A stretch of 64,000 nt of DNA from Macrophomina tecta (taxonomy: Eukaryota; Ascomycota; Dothideomycetes; Botryosphaeriales; Botryosphaeriaceae): NCBI GenBank assembly GCA_024180945.1, contig JAKSGN010000012.1, positions 434,001 through 498,000 on the forward strand, written 5' to 3'. The notes below the pieces were generated by a model that made no database searches, had not been told where the DNA came from, and was given only the letters and a program-made list of their open reading frames with translations. The position numbers and the translations under genes are program-made. Shown here one piece after another: positions 34,218-44,842 of this stretch (its first letter is position 1; every line of letters begins with the position of its first letter).

Positions 34218-34759
34218 TCCCTCTTAGGAGACAGGCAGAATCTACTCTCTTTCTTACCTCCCAATTCTTCACTACAAAATTCAAATAACTAGTCAGAAAG
34301 TAGGCAACAGTAGACGACAGTATAGGCAGTTGTATGCGGCGAGCTGAGGGCGTTGCTGACGTGTAATGAGATTTTAGCATCCGAAGCTTTTCCGTAAAGC
34401 TTTCCTCGTCACTCTCCTCCCTTGTGCACTGGTTTATGTACCCGCAATTACCCCATACAGGATTGCTGCGCCCCCTCAGCTGAACTTGCGGCGCATGTGA
34501 TGATCCAGACCCTGTCATACGCAACATGTGATAGTAAGCTTAGCCTGGGCTGGAAAGCTCAATCCTTTCGCCAAAGATCATCCTTGCACTTACTGCCAAT
34601 GGTTGATGACTGTGGTGTTGTACATAAAGATGGACGACCTGTACGATGCGTAAATAGTCCCTCGTATTCCTTAGATTCCCTCCGGAGCGTATTGCTATTT
34701 TCTTCATCTCAAGCAGCTACCACGTTCGTCACGCTTAACGTTGACCCCCTGGCCATCAC
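34216..34759. promoter_or_regulatory. Upstream region of the GH72-like gene
   Basis: No gene is visible between the microsatellite and the ATG at 34760. Short open frames on both strands resemble nothing known. The promoter and 5'UTR of the downstream gene are expected here, but no defined element was recognised. Confidence 0.35.
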
Positions 34760-36880
34760 ATGAAGGATAATTTTAACTGCGTGCTGGTCGCACTTTTGAT
34801 GGCGTTTGTGGCCCTATTTGTCTCTGTTCTTTGCGATTCCGAGCCAATCATTGTTAAAGTAATTCACACATCTCCTTTCCAGAGACGGCCGCTGATCACT
34901 CTAGGGATCCTACTTCTTCTACGAGAATGGCACCCAATTCAGTGTCCGCGGCCTCCATTACACCATGAGCACTGGTACGGCGACTGGACCGGGCGTCTCT
35001 GATATGTTACAAGACGGAAGAACATGCGCTCGTACGTCGAATACATTAAAATTACAATAGGAATAAAGCTGACCGGCCTAGGGGATATCCCATACTTTCA
35101 GGAGCTCGGAGTCAATCTCATCAGAGTCTATGGGATCGACTCTACCGTAAACCACTCCAACTGCATGCAGCAACTCCAAGATGCCGGCATCTACGTCCTT
35201 GCAGACCTTTCTAGCATCGATGCAGCCAACTATATCTCTGTTGAGGGCAATCCTAGATGGGATGTTGATTTCTATACCTCTTTCTCAGATACTATTGACG
35301 AAATGTCCAAGTACACGAACGTCCTGGGATTCGTTATTATACAGGGTTTGAATGACACCACTACCAATTTGCTGCCTCAGGTCAAGGCTGCTGTTCGGGA
35401 TATGAAGGCCTATATTCTGGAGAAGAGTTATAGGTGACTCTTAGTCCTCCCTTGGCCCCTCTAATTGCTGAATCTGTATTAGGAAGATTCCGATTGGTTA
35501 CCTGCATGGCCATGATCTTTATCACTTCGCAGACGTGGCCGACTATCTCAGCTGTGGCGACGGTAACCAGCGTGTAGATTTCCTGGGCTTCTTCGGACCG
35601 TCCTTTTATACATTTTATAACAAGACAGGAGAGCAAGGGTTCCAAAACGCAACCCGCGATTTGGAGCATTTGAACATTCCAATAATTATTTACGACTGGG
35701 GATCCGTTACAATCCCAAACACCTATCCCGAAGTACGGGCCCTGTACGATTCTAAGAACTCGGTCGTCTGGTCTGGAGGAATACTGTACCAGTATATTGA
35801 GCAGGTTTGGGCTTATGGTGCGAAAGGTCTCCATAGTTTAAGATGGCTGGCTAATATGTCCTTAGGATTGGTTAACGTGAATGGCCTTCTTGTACAGGCG
35901 CTTGACACCTTCTCTTCAGCTAGTTCCCTGTTAGCTGACTATACTCCAACATTAACGGACGCAAAGGATTACACTCCGACAGCGACTACGACACCAGGTT
36001 GCCCCACGCTGGCGGAGTCAGGGTCTGTCACCACCAGCCTTCCCCCAACGCCTCACCGAAGGCTTTGCGATTGCATGGCCGAGTCATTATCCTGCGTTGC
36101 CCGGCGTGGACTTACTAATGTTGAAGCCTCCCAAGCATACGGAAATCTCACTGGCTCAATTTGCTCCACGGATGCGGACTTGTGTGCTGGGGTCGTTAGC
36201 AATGGCACGACTGGCGAATACGGTACCTTCAGGTAAGGATACAGAGCTTTTGCATATACCTACGCTGCTAACTAAATCGCAGCAACTGCAACAAGACACA
36301 TATTATCTCGTGGATATACAACCAGTACTACCTCTCCCAAAACAACAACAGCGCCGCCTGCGATTTCAATGGCACTGCCACAATGCATACACCCCGGTCT
36401 CTGGGAAGCGACTGCCCCGTGCTCCTAGCACAGGCCGGCCACGCTGGAACGGGATCAATAACAACCACACCACCAGCGCCCACTGGAACCGCGGTAGTGG
36501 CAAGTACAGCCGACAACTATTCCAACAGCAGCGATAGTAATACAAAAGTTGGTATCGGTATTGGGGTCTCTCTGGGTGTCGTGGCTCTCCTAATCTGCGC
36601 GCTCCTCGTTCTCCGAGAAGTCAAACAGAAGCGGAAACAAGCGTCACGACAATCTAATGAGCATGAGGCCAGAGGATATCAAAAGCCCGAACTGGACGCC
36701 ATTGAAACGAGACGTGAGGAGTTGGCGGATACAACGAAATCGCTTCCCCTCCAGATGAGTGCGACGGAACCAATGGAACTGGGCGATGGATCGGAAATGA
36801 GATGTGTGAGCGAGATGCCGAATACGCAGGTGCCGGTTGAGATGCCGGATGCACAGGTACGGGGTCAAGATGCGGAATGA
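34760..36880 (+). CDS. GH72-family (Gas/Gel) cell-wall protein lacking both catalytic glutamates
   Basis: Related to beta-1,3-glucanosyltransferases that elongate cell-wall glucan outside the plasma membrane. Five exons (34760-34858, 34905-35031, 35082-35433, 35483-36232, 36283-36880) with GT-AG introns of 46-50 nt give 641 aa in one frame. Order: signal peptide (LVALLMAFVALFVSVLC); GH72 core (VKGSYFFYENGTQFSVRG, CARDIPYFQELGVNLIRVYGID, YVLADLSS, VKAAVRDMKAYI, VWSGGILYQYIEQ); Cys-rich X8/CBM43-like domain (CDCMAESLSC to SDCPVLLAQAG); Ser/Thr linker; one membrane helix (VGIGIGVSLGVVALLICALL) with a basic, then acidic cytoplasmic tail. Where the family has GNE (acid/base), this has IIQGLND; where it has SEYG (nucleophile), it has YDWG. 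The tail replaces the usual GPI anchor. It is probably a membrane-anchored glucan-binding pseudoenzyme; expression is unproven. Confidence 0.82.
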
Positions 36881-36989
36881 GCCGATGACAACAAAGGCTC
36901 AGAAACTAATGATAAGCAAGCTTTGAACAGTGTTGTGGAAGTGGACTCTGCTGTCCTTCTGAATTGAGTGAATACTAAATAGACAGCGA

Positions 36990-38109
36990 GCAAAGATGAT
37001 ACATGTTCTTTGAATGAGGCAGTGCAGGGTGGTCATCAACGCAGCGTCAATCGTTGGCGTTGCGTTGCCAAGCCTTAGTCCAAGGGCCGTTGACGTTGAT
37101 TGACTTTTCAATGAACCCAGCTCCACGTCGGAAAACTTTCCCGACGTTGGCATTCTAGGTCAATCCATGTCGTTGAGAAGCAGAAAGCCGCATCAAAACA
37201 GTTAATGGGCAGTCCATAGTAGAACGTCGTGCCAAAGGACTTATTGAGAACATCGAAAAGGCCACAAAAAGCTCGGAGGCCGTCGGTATCATTCGATAAG
37301 TCCCGCTTAGAATAATTTTTGACAAGCTCTGCGTACTTCTCAAAAAAATGGATCCGCTCGAGACCACGTGTTTAAGCACTTTTTCCAGAATGGCTATTCG
37401 GTCCAAGGTAACACTGTGTGAGCCGCATCAACTGTTTCTGAAGTTTCTTTCTCAAGGTGGGTATCCTCTATCCAAAGATCGCTTTGGCATTGGAAGAACA
37501 CGATCTCTGGAGTAAATACGAGCAGCCTGCGAGACAAGACTCGCTCTTGAAATGTCCATCCTCGTTTAGTCCAAGTTGCGTCTTCCATGAAGCTGCGATA
37601 ATCGGAGCCGGCACGGGCTAAAAGCAACCCATTGACTCTGGCACAATCTTGTTTCTGTCGCGTGACTTCGTGCACTCCAGAAAGGCCCGCCTGGGAATCC
37701 TTTCCTGCAGCAGCAACAATGGTTACCACGGCACTATTTTAGATAGATGCCATCTTCTCAAGCTCTTTTTCCTTTTCTTCCTCTACCAACTCTTGTTGAA
37801 TACACAACGCATCGGCCCAGAGATATCGGATACCAATCTTAGAGCAAACCGTCATCGCATCACGAATTGTTCTCGGAACTTGGCTATCGGACAAGCCGTC
37901 CCGAGCCTCTAGCCGTGATTTCGTCCTCTCGTTAAGCTCGCGCTGCTTTGTGGTATGCGGACCCCAGACGTAGCTCAAGGCCGCGTAGGCAAGATCGTTC
38001 GCTTGTTTGACCATCTTCACACACGTCAAGTCAATATCAATAAGCCTTGATGGTTTCGTGGCTTCCTTAAACGGATAGGACGAGCAAAGACGCCCGTGCG
38101 CCTCATCGC
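36990..38109 (-). pseudogene. HET-domain protein (heterokaryon incompatibility type), broken
   Basis: HET-domain proteins trigger cell death on fusion of unlike fungal strains. The minus strand shows the family blocks in order: PSRLIDIDL, YAALSYVWG, IRYLWADALCIQQ, VVTIVAAAGKDSQAGL, TKRGWTFQERVLSRRLLVF, then in another frame YAELVKNYSKRDLSNDTDGLRAF, and FPTWSWV. Damage: a TAA stop at 37739-37741 where Tyr is expected, a shift or stop between 37394 and 37360, and a stop after FPTWSWVH near 37100. The 5' part is removed by the hAT element starting at 38110. No intact N-terminus was recognised beyond that element. It is a relic. Confidence 0.8.
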
Positions 38110-40965
38110 CAGTGATCGGAATGGTCCGGTATGGTATGGTATGGAGGTCAAACCATACCATACCAGCAGCTTACATAATAACCGGTATGGTCTTACCGGT
38201 CCTACCGGTAATACCGCCAAGAATTGAGGCTGATGTAGAAAGAGGATAAATTCGACTATATACTACCAATACCGTCACTGTCATTCTCACTATCCTCTTC
38301 ATTACTACTCTCTTCAAATGTAGGCTTTCCATACCATGCCCGGAGACATTCACATGCTTCTATAATATCTTCCTTTAGCCTGCCCCGGCGATCAACTATA
38401 GTAAGCTTTGCGCTACTAAAAAGGCGTTCGCATTCATCCGACATGGGCAAGATCGCAAATAAATCCAAGGCGAAGCGAGCGAGATCTCTTTGAGAGTCGT
38501 AGCGGGATAACCAGTACGCAATGGCTTCATCGCAACCTGCGTCATCGTCATGAAGCCGGTCGGTAGAAATGTATTGTTCGTATAAATCAGCCGTAGAGAC
38601 CGGAGCGTCTATTCGAATACGCTTGTGTTCCCGTTGACGATCAAATGCTGGATCGGGGTCTATTTCCTTTCTGGTTGGCGGTGGTAGCATCTCCATAGAG
38701 TATTTTCCCCTATATTCCGTCTCCCAGAGCTGCTTCACCGCCGATTGTGCGTCATCAAACCACCTCTTTTTTTCTTCGTCGCCTTGAAGAACCCACTCTT
38801 GCCTAAACCACGCCCACTTTCGATACGGATCGAGTATTTGGGCTGCATAGTACGCCGGTGGAAGATCAGTATCTTCAGGGAATCGGTTCTGCCAGTTCAG
38901 CTGTTGGTTATTGTAGTACTCGGTGCATTTTGACCACGCGGCATCTGCACAACCTTGGAGGTACTTCCATGTAAAGTTGTTGTCGTCCTCAGTGTGGATG
39001 TCATAGTAATGATCCTTCGTCTCGTTTATTTCTCGAAGAAGGCAGTCCAAGGTCGAAAACCAGTCAGCGAGAGACGTCTTCTTTCCCTCAGAAAGCAGAG
39101 TGGCGGCGTAGAAGTCTTTTAGAGCAAGTTCAATCTTTTCAAGCTCGAACCAGTGCTGCCCATCTAGTTTGAAATTCGTAATTCCTTGAGAGCCTTTCCC
39201 AGGTACGTGACGAGCGGAGAAGAGCTCCAAACGTTCCCGAACATTCAATGCACGTGTAATTGAATGGAACCATGAATTCCAGCGTGTCGAGTTATTCTGG
39301 ATGAGCTCTAGCCCATCGAATTGAGAGAGGTCTCCGCCAATAAGTATTGCAGCAAACTCCTCGCGGCGTTGTGGGGTAAGCCTAATGTATCGCACGAGAT
39401 TGTGAAGACGACCCAAGCATCCAAACTTCTTCCAGAGCTCTTCTATCTTTGCATAGTCCCCGCGCTGATAGTGCTTCTCAAGCTTTGCAAGATACTTTTC
39501 AGAGTTCCGGCCCATGAGAAACGCCTGGCAGCAGAGATTGATGATATGACCCAAGCAGCGCAGCCGGCGATGACGTCGTTGTTTTGGTTTCATCCACGGG
39601 CAGAGCTTTCTGAGTATGAAGTCAACGGCGGTATCGTTTGAAGAGGCGTTATCCAGCATGAAGTATCCAATCTGACCTCCACCAATGTCGTATTCGTTGA
39701 GCAATTCAAGGACAGTTGATCCAAGATTCTCGCCAGTGTGGTCGCCGTACACACGTCGTATACCCAGAACGGTAACCCGTCGCTTGCCGGTACCATCGAT
39801 CCACATGGCGATGACGCCTAGAATAGCGTAAGGGTTTGGCGAAGTCCAGAGATCAAAAGAGATGGAGATCCTACTTCGTGAAAGCTGGATGTCCTCCCTC
39901 AGCTGTTGTTTCTTTGATGTGAAGGCATGCATTACCCAGCTCCGAACAGTTTTCGCTGCCTTTGGAAGGTGGCTGAGAAGTGAAGGATTTAAAAAGAAAA
40001 GTAATTCTCGGAAATACCGATTTTCCAACTGAAAGAAAGCAATGTGGCAGTACACAATCCAACGTACTAAAAGCTCTTTGAATTTCTCAACCGAGTCTTT
40101 CCAAAAGAAGGTGTTGGTAGCAGCCGCGCCGGTCTGTTGCTCGAGTACAGACTTTCGTGTCCAACCATGTCTCTTGACACCACTCTGGGGATCGATCTGA
40201 TGCTTGCGCTCGAGATGATTTCTCACTCCAGACGTGCCATTGATGACAAAGAGCTCTTGCTTGTACTTTCCAACTGCACACTCGTGGCAGTAGTACACCT
40301 CTTTTTTATCGCTGCCTCGAATGTAATGAAGACCGTAATTCCACACATGTGATGGGCCAAGACGAGCTGTCTTCCTCGTAATCTTCGCGCGATTCACGTA
40401 TGTGATATGATCTTGCACGAACTCATCCGGAGGCTCGGGATATTGAATACGAGTATGCGGTGGTGTCAAGGGAGGTAATGTAGGAGCATGCGTAGGAGTC
40501 TCAAGGGATGTTGACGTTGAGCGTGCAGTCAACAAAGACGGCGAATTTGGAACTGGAGATCCCATAATGATTGATTTGGGGTGTCCAGCAGTGATGGGTT
40601 GAGAGACCGTTGACTATTTAAAGAGGCTGGTTGGAGAGATCATATATACGGGGGATTGTTCTCTTGGTCAGGTGTTCATGGTGCGTTAATCAGATGAGAA
40701 GCGGCGTGGTGTTTCAGTTTCATTGCCTTGTGTAACACACATCTCCAATTCGACATAATAATTATACACGAGTATGATGTTGTAGACTACGATCATTCAC
40801 TATCGGGAAATAACACCACCTCCCTATCTCCACCTATTTATAGCCATACCGGTAAGACCTGGTATACCGGTAATACCATGGTATTGAGATATCCTCAAAC
40901 CATACCAAGTCTTGGCGGTATATACCATACCAATACCAACTCATACCGGACCATTCCGATCACTG
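38110..40965 (-). mobile_element. Intact-looking hAT DNA transposon
   Basis: Perfect 24-bp terminal inverted repeats begin CAGTGATCGGAATGGTCC at 38110 and end with the reverse complement at 40965. Both subterminal regions are packed with short CCGGTA and GGTATGG motifs (38125-38215 and 40855-40950). The transposase ORF is unbroken. The flanking 8 bp (CTCATCGC and GAAATCGG) agree only at ATCG, so a target duplication is not demonstrated. It sits in the HET relic. Confidence 0.88.
38256..40565 (-). CDS. hAT-family transposase, complete (769 aa)
   Basis: It catalyses cut-and-paste transposition of the element bounded by 38110 and 40965. One exon, no stops. Order: Pro/Ser/Thr-rich N-terminus; BED-type zinc finger around residues 73-125 (YYCHECAVGKY, then HLERKH); catalytic core with SISFDLWTSPNPYA, YFMLDNASSNDTAV and CLGHIINLCCQAF; alpha-helical insertion with NNSTRWNSWFHSI; C-terminal dimerisation motif (ALDLFAILPMSDECERLFSSAKLT, then EDIIEACECLRAWYG), ending in an acidic tail. 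Unlike the hAT at 11.8-15.0 kb, the Trp of DLWTS and of TRWNS are intact, so this copy has escaped RIP. The start at 40565 is the first Met, 400 bp inside the right terminus. It may be active; that is inferred from intactness only. Confidence 0.92.
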   Translation of the reverse strand: MGSPVPNSPSLLTARSTSTSLETPTHAPTLPPLTPPHTRIQYPEPPDEFVQDHITYVNRAKITRKTARLGPSHVWNYGLHYIRGSDKKEVYYCHECAVGKYKQELFVINGTSGVRNHLERKHQIDPQSGVKRHGWTRKSVLEQQTGAAATNTFFWKDSVEKFKELLVRWIVYCHIAFFQLENRYFRELLFFLNPSLLSHLPKAAKTVRSWVMHAFTSKKQQLREDIQLSRSRISISFDLWTSPNPYAILGVIAMWIDGTGKRRVTVLGIRRVYGDHTGENLGSTVLELLNEYDIGGGQIGYFMLDNASSNDTAVDFILRKLCPWMKPKQRRHRRLRCLGHIINLCCQAFLMGRNSEKYLAKLEKHYQRGDYAKIEELWKKFGCLGRLHNLVRYIRLTPQRREEFAAILIGGDLSQFDGLELIQNNSTRWNSWFHSITRALNVRERLELFSARHVPGKGSQGITNFKLDGQHWFELEKIELALKDFYAATLLSEGKKTSLADWFSTLDCLLREINETKDHYYDIHTEDDNNFTWKYLQGCADAAWSKCTEYYNNQQLNWQNRFPEDTDLPPAYYAAQILDPYRKWAWFRQEWVLQGDEEKKRWFDDAQSAVKQLWETEYRGKYSMEMLPPPTRKEIDPDPAFDRQREHKRIRIDAPVSTADLYEQYISTDRLHDDDAGCDEAIAYWLSRYDSQRDLARFALDLFAILPMSDECERLFSSAKLTIVDRRGRLKEDIIEACECLRAWYGKPTFEESSNEEDSENDSDGIGSI

Positions 40966-41838
40966 GAAATCGGCGAGTAGGCTCAGACGACTTGGCCACA
41001 TGAATTTTACTTTACCTCCATAGGCCGTACACAACATGAAGTGTCTGAGCGAGCCTATGTGGCTTCGGCAGAGCTGCACCTAGCCAAAGAGACAAACCGA
41101 AATGCACAGATCCACAAACCAGTCTAGTCTTCGTCTCTGTGTCCTTGCTTGTCCCATCTACTCAGATAACCGCGTCGTGATGTACAAGACGAATATTTTC
41201 AAATATCGGGTAGCCATGAAGGTCACCAACCAGATCTCCTCAGGACCTGTTTTTATGCAACATAAGCTTCGCCTCAGCGATCTCTCTGACTCTCGGTGAA
41301 GAACCATTTCATGCACCAAGCGCAAAGCGAATAAGGTTTCTGATCCCGTCACACCCAAAAACATGGTTACTCCGACTTACAATCCATACTCTGCCTAATT
41401 ACATTGTACTGTGCTAATCCAGCCTTACTGCTCAAATCACTGGCACCTCGAAGCTAGGCTGCACTGACCGCCTGAGGCTTTCCACCGATCAACTGCCGAC
41501 GCACTGATTCTGCACTGAATAACACCTTGAACAAGCAGCGCTCGCTCCTCAAACCAGAATGGGTACGTCTTCAAGGTCAGGCGCAAACCTACCCAAGAGT
41601 ATCTACGCTCGTAGAGAATATTGATTCCGTGTGATCGGTAAAAGCTATTATAGGATGGAAAGTAAATGCGGTCCCTAATCGCTCTTGGAATTTCCCTCAA
41701 CCTTACAGATACAATAGGTATGGCTGGTGTTTGCGCGTGAAACGAAGATTCAAATAAGTTGATATGACACAAAGTACGAAGCACAAGTTTCACTTTCATT
41801 CCGCAGAGCGTCGAACAAAGCCTTCAGCCTCATCGTAC
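40966..41838. other. Intergenic region
   Basis: No gene is supported. The first tens of bases may be flank of the HET relic beyond the hAT insertion. Scattered open frames below 110 codons match nothing I know. Confidence 0.4.
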
Positions 41839-43033
41839 CTAGTAGCCTGGAAACTCAAAGTGTTGTTCTGCTGGCAGCCACTCAGTTCCACCGTCATTTG
41901 GCATTTGACCCGGAAACGTTGTATGCAAGCCATAAATATCGGGGTGATTCCGAACGAGCTCTCCCTGCGCGATAATATCCTCGAGGTCATGTTGAACATC
42001 AAAATACTTACCCTTCAAGATATCTTTCGCAATACCTGTTGCTAAAGCAACGCAAACCATACCGCTGAGGTGCGGTGAGTCCTTGAATCTTTGTAACGCT
42101 TCTTCCATTCCTTCCCTCAGCTCTGGGAAAGCTTCGAATGGTTTTTTCAATGCCTCTGTAGAGTCACAAGATCAGACGTCAGAGCCCATGCCACATTGTC
42201 TCTCGCGTCCTTACCTTTTGATGCTATTGCTGAAGCTACCGCACCCGGATGAAGAGCATACATATGGATATTTTCATATCCTAGAATGTTCATCTCCATT
42301 TGCAAACAATTGGTCATTCTGATCATCGCCGTTTTGCTCACAGAATAGGTTGTGTTGAATGGAAGCGCAACGGACCCGGATCGGGATGCAATATTCAAAA
42401 CACAGCCCTCGCGTCGCTCCATGAATACAGAAAGAGCGAGTCTGATAAGAAAGTACGGACCGTGAAGATTGGTCGCCAGTTTGTCTGCAAACAGCTCTAA
42501 ATCCTGATCATGGGCCTATGCCTGAATGAGCGTCTCTTCTTCATGTTATTTAGGCATCTCACAAGGCCTATACTATCGACTGCCGCGTTGTTGACCAGAA
42601 TATCGATTGTACCGTAAATTTGGATAACCTATGGATGATTAGCTAGACGAGAAGTTATTAAAGGACTCTGAACTATCTCACTTGCTGGATAAGATCCTTG
42701 CACTCATTCAGACGAGCAACATCGCATTTGATAAACGTGACAGAATGTGCGCCGAGTGTAATGAGTTGGTCTCTGGTACCGGATGAAGGTTCCTTTCGAT
42801 TGAATACCAAGACCAAAGCGGCTCCGGAGGTAGCAAAACACTCGCCAATGGCGCTTCCGATTGTTCCAACAGCGCCTGTAGTTTAGTTCTTGAGCTTAGA
42901 TGTGGCTTCTCTCCAATACTCAGAAATCCTTACCCGTAATGACTACAACTTTCTTTCGGAGAGATCCCACGAATTTTGAAGGTCGAATAAAAGGATAAAC
43001 CTCATTGTGAAGACGTGGTCTAATTCCTGTCAT
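41839..43033 (-). CDS. Short-chain dehydrogenase/reductase
   Basis: An NAD(P)-dependent oxidoreductase; substrate unknown. Exons 42934-43033, 42682-42875, 42563-42628, 42215-42515 and 41839-42155, with GT-AG introns of 47-59 nt, give 325 aa in one continuous frame. Rossmann cofactor motif: VVVITGAVGTIGSAIG; further family landmarks CDVARLNEC and DILVNNAAVDSIG; catalytic Ser in NIASRSGS and Tyr/Lys in TYSVSKTA (YxxxK); HPGAVASAIASK follows. The C-terminus (YGLHTTFPGQMPNDGGTEW) is longer than in minimal SDRs. It is head-to-head with the SnoaL-like gene and near a P450 and a flavin oxidase, suggesting a shared pathway. Acceptor choice at exon 4 (GCATAG) is set by the frame. Confidence 0.87.
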
Positions 43034-43430
43034 GATTGTGCTGATAGAATCCACAAAGTACTTCGAAGTATTTACAGGAGGTGAGTTGGGCTCACATGCT
43101 CACTCTATTAGAAAGGGGACGGGGGGTGGGGGTTGGCAACTCTAACATCCACAAGCTGACGAACCAGGCCGGGACCACTCCTCATCATCGGTTCATGAAT
43201 GTTTTTCGCCAGGTGGGGCCGACGGACCAGGCCGGGACCACTCCTCATCATCGGTTCATGAGTTTTTCGCCAGGTGGGGCCGACTAAACAAGCTTCTATG
43301 CAGTCGGAAAAGGGAGACGCTAGTTCGATGGTATAACGCGCATACCAGTGCAAGACTGCAAGTTCAAATACCCATCGTGGTCATCATCTTCCCACCAACA
43401 CCGACCGTTCGATACCACATTTTTATCATA
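43034..43430. promoter_or_regulatory. Divergent promoter region with a tandem duplication of about 60 bp
   Basis: It lies between the divergent SDR and SnoaL-like genes. Two near-identical blocks at 43164-43223 and 43227-43284 each contain CCGGGACCACTCCTCATCAT and CGCCAGGTGGGGCCGAC. The duplication could hold binding sites serving both genes; that is inference from position only. Confidence 0.5.
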
Positions 43431-43886
43431 ATGCCCACTCCCGCAGAGGTACAAAAAGAGGCCGATACAGACTTCAATGCATTGCACGATCAGCCATCAC
43501 AGACAGAAGACCAGGCCAAGGCCTGCAAAGCGCTGATCTACCTCTTCCTCGTTACATTCAAATATCACATGTATGACGAAACGGCGAAATTTGTTTCCGA
43601 GAATTACGTGCAACACAACGAAATGCTGGGCACAGGACGACAGTCTATCATCGATTTTGCAGAAAATCACATGAAGGGTGATTATTTCTATATGAGGTGG
43701 CAGCGCATCATTGTCGATGGCGAATATGTCGGTGGGCAATTACATGTCAAGAAGAGTCCTGAGGACACAGGTGTACGGGTTTTTGAGCTGCTACGCTATC
43801 GAGACGGTATTTTTGTCGAGCATTGGGATACTGTACAGTCCATATTGCCCACATCCAAGAAGGTGAACCCTAATAGTGTCTTCTGA
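43431..43886 (+). CDS. SnoaL-like / NTF2-fold small protein
   Basis: 151 aa, single exon. The length and pattern match SnoaL-like polyketide-cyclase or NTF2-fold proteins: KFVSENYVQHNEML, GRQSIIDFAENH, RIIVDGEYVGGQLHV, VFELLRYRDGIFVEHWDTVQ. In this fold the conserved Asp/His and the terminal VEHWD form a hydrophobic pocket; members include cyclases, dehydratases and isomerases, so the reaction cannot be named. ATG at 43431 is chosen because the family N-terminus begins shortly after; an in-frame Met at 43377 also exists. There is no signal peptide. It lies between SDR and P450 genes, as is common for such proteins in metabolite clusters. Confidence 0.82.
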   Translation: MPTPAEVQKEADTDFNALHDQPSQTEDQAKACKALIYLFLVTFKYHMYDETAKFVSENYVQHNEMLGTGRQSIIDFAENHMKGDYFYMRWQRIIVDGEYVGGQLHVKKSPEDTGVRVFELLRYRDGIFVEHWDTVQSILPTSKKVNPNSVF

Positions 43887-44842
43887 GAAATAATGGATGT
43901 ATGAGAAAATTTGAACCAATAGAGAACCGCTTACACCCAGAAGTATGAGCGTGTTGTAATAATGCACACAATTGTAGAACGCAGATGTCTTCATGTTTTG
44001 ACACCGTTCTCATCCCAACGGAGCGTACAAAGCATTTGATGGTCACCAATGAAGAACTATCTCTAATCGCTGGCCATGGCACCGAGGGTCAAATATTCAC
44101 CAGAATTCACCGATTTCAGAGGTGCAAAGTGGGTTGCCGTGGTGAAAGGTAGAGCGCTTGACTCATTTGGATTGGTCAATATTGTGATTGGACCGCGTTG
44201 GACGGACACGGGATCAACAGGCCCGATGGTAGGGCGCAAGCTGACGATGGCTGGATCAAGATGGTGATGAGCATCATAAGACTTGGCAGGGAGGAGGGGA
44301 GGGACGTCCAAGGCACTCTGTGTTGAACTTTGCATTGCCGATAAAGAAATTCGCACAGAAACATCGGTCCTAGCCGAGCTGAATGGCGCCCCCTATGTTG
44401 CTTATCTGAGCCTCATGTCTCCCGCCCTACTCAAACACTAGAGTTGATAAAGACCATGTTGTCTCCGTCTCTATAGCCTAAAAGTCACCCAATCGGGCCA
44501 CCGTGGTCTACTTGGCGCAACCCCTAGACTCCTTGTGTTCCCAGCTTCACTCTCTATTGCCAGCAACAGTAGCGTTTCTAGGCACTGCTTGTGTCTCGTG
44601 GTATCGTGGTAACTGTTCTTCGTATGTTGGTGCAGTTTTAAGCATACTGTGGCAGCGGTATCAATAGCTTCTTCGCAACGGCATATTCCTAAAGCGTTTC
44701 GAGATCATTTTGCAAGTTTTTGTATGGTCAGACCATGATTTGGCCTCAATAGTGACTCCTTTCCATGCCGTTTGTGTATCGTTCCTCCCGGTACTCACCA
44801 GTGCTTTACAGATATGAATATCGTCCATTGATATGTACGTAA
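43887..44842. other. Region between SnoaL-like gene and P450, with one possible small ORF
   Basis: A minus-strand frame at 44063-44356 could encode 97 aa (starting MRISLSAMQSS, ending TLGAMASD). I do not recognise a family and no introns are apparent, so it is not called as a gene. The remaining sequence, including 44357-44842, shows nothing I can name apart from the 3' flank of the P450. Confidence 0.35.

Noticed and set aside
34055..34292. Poly-Val and poly-Thr open frames
   Set aside because: They are readings of the (ACC/ACT)n microsatellite, not proteins.
34760..35437. Apparent frameshifts and stops in the GH72-like gene
   Set aside because: Two 46-50 nt GT-AG introns with good branch sites restore one frame exactly across the family motifs, so the gene is not called a pseudogene.
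44063..44356. 97-codon minus-strand gene between SnoaL-like and P450 genes
   Set aside because: No family resemblance, no splice support; kept only as a possibility in the region entry.
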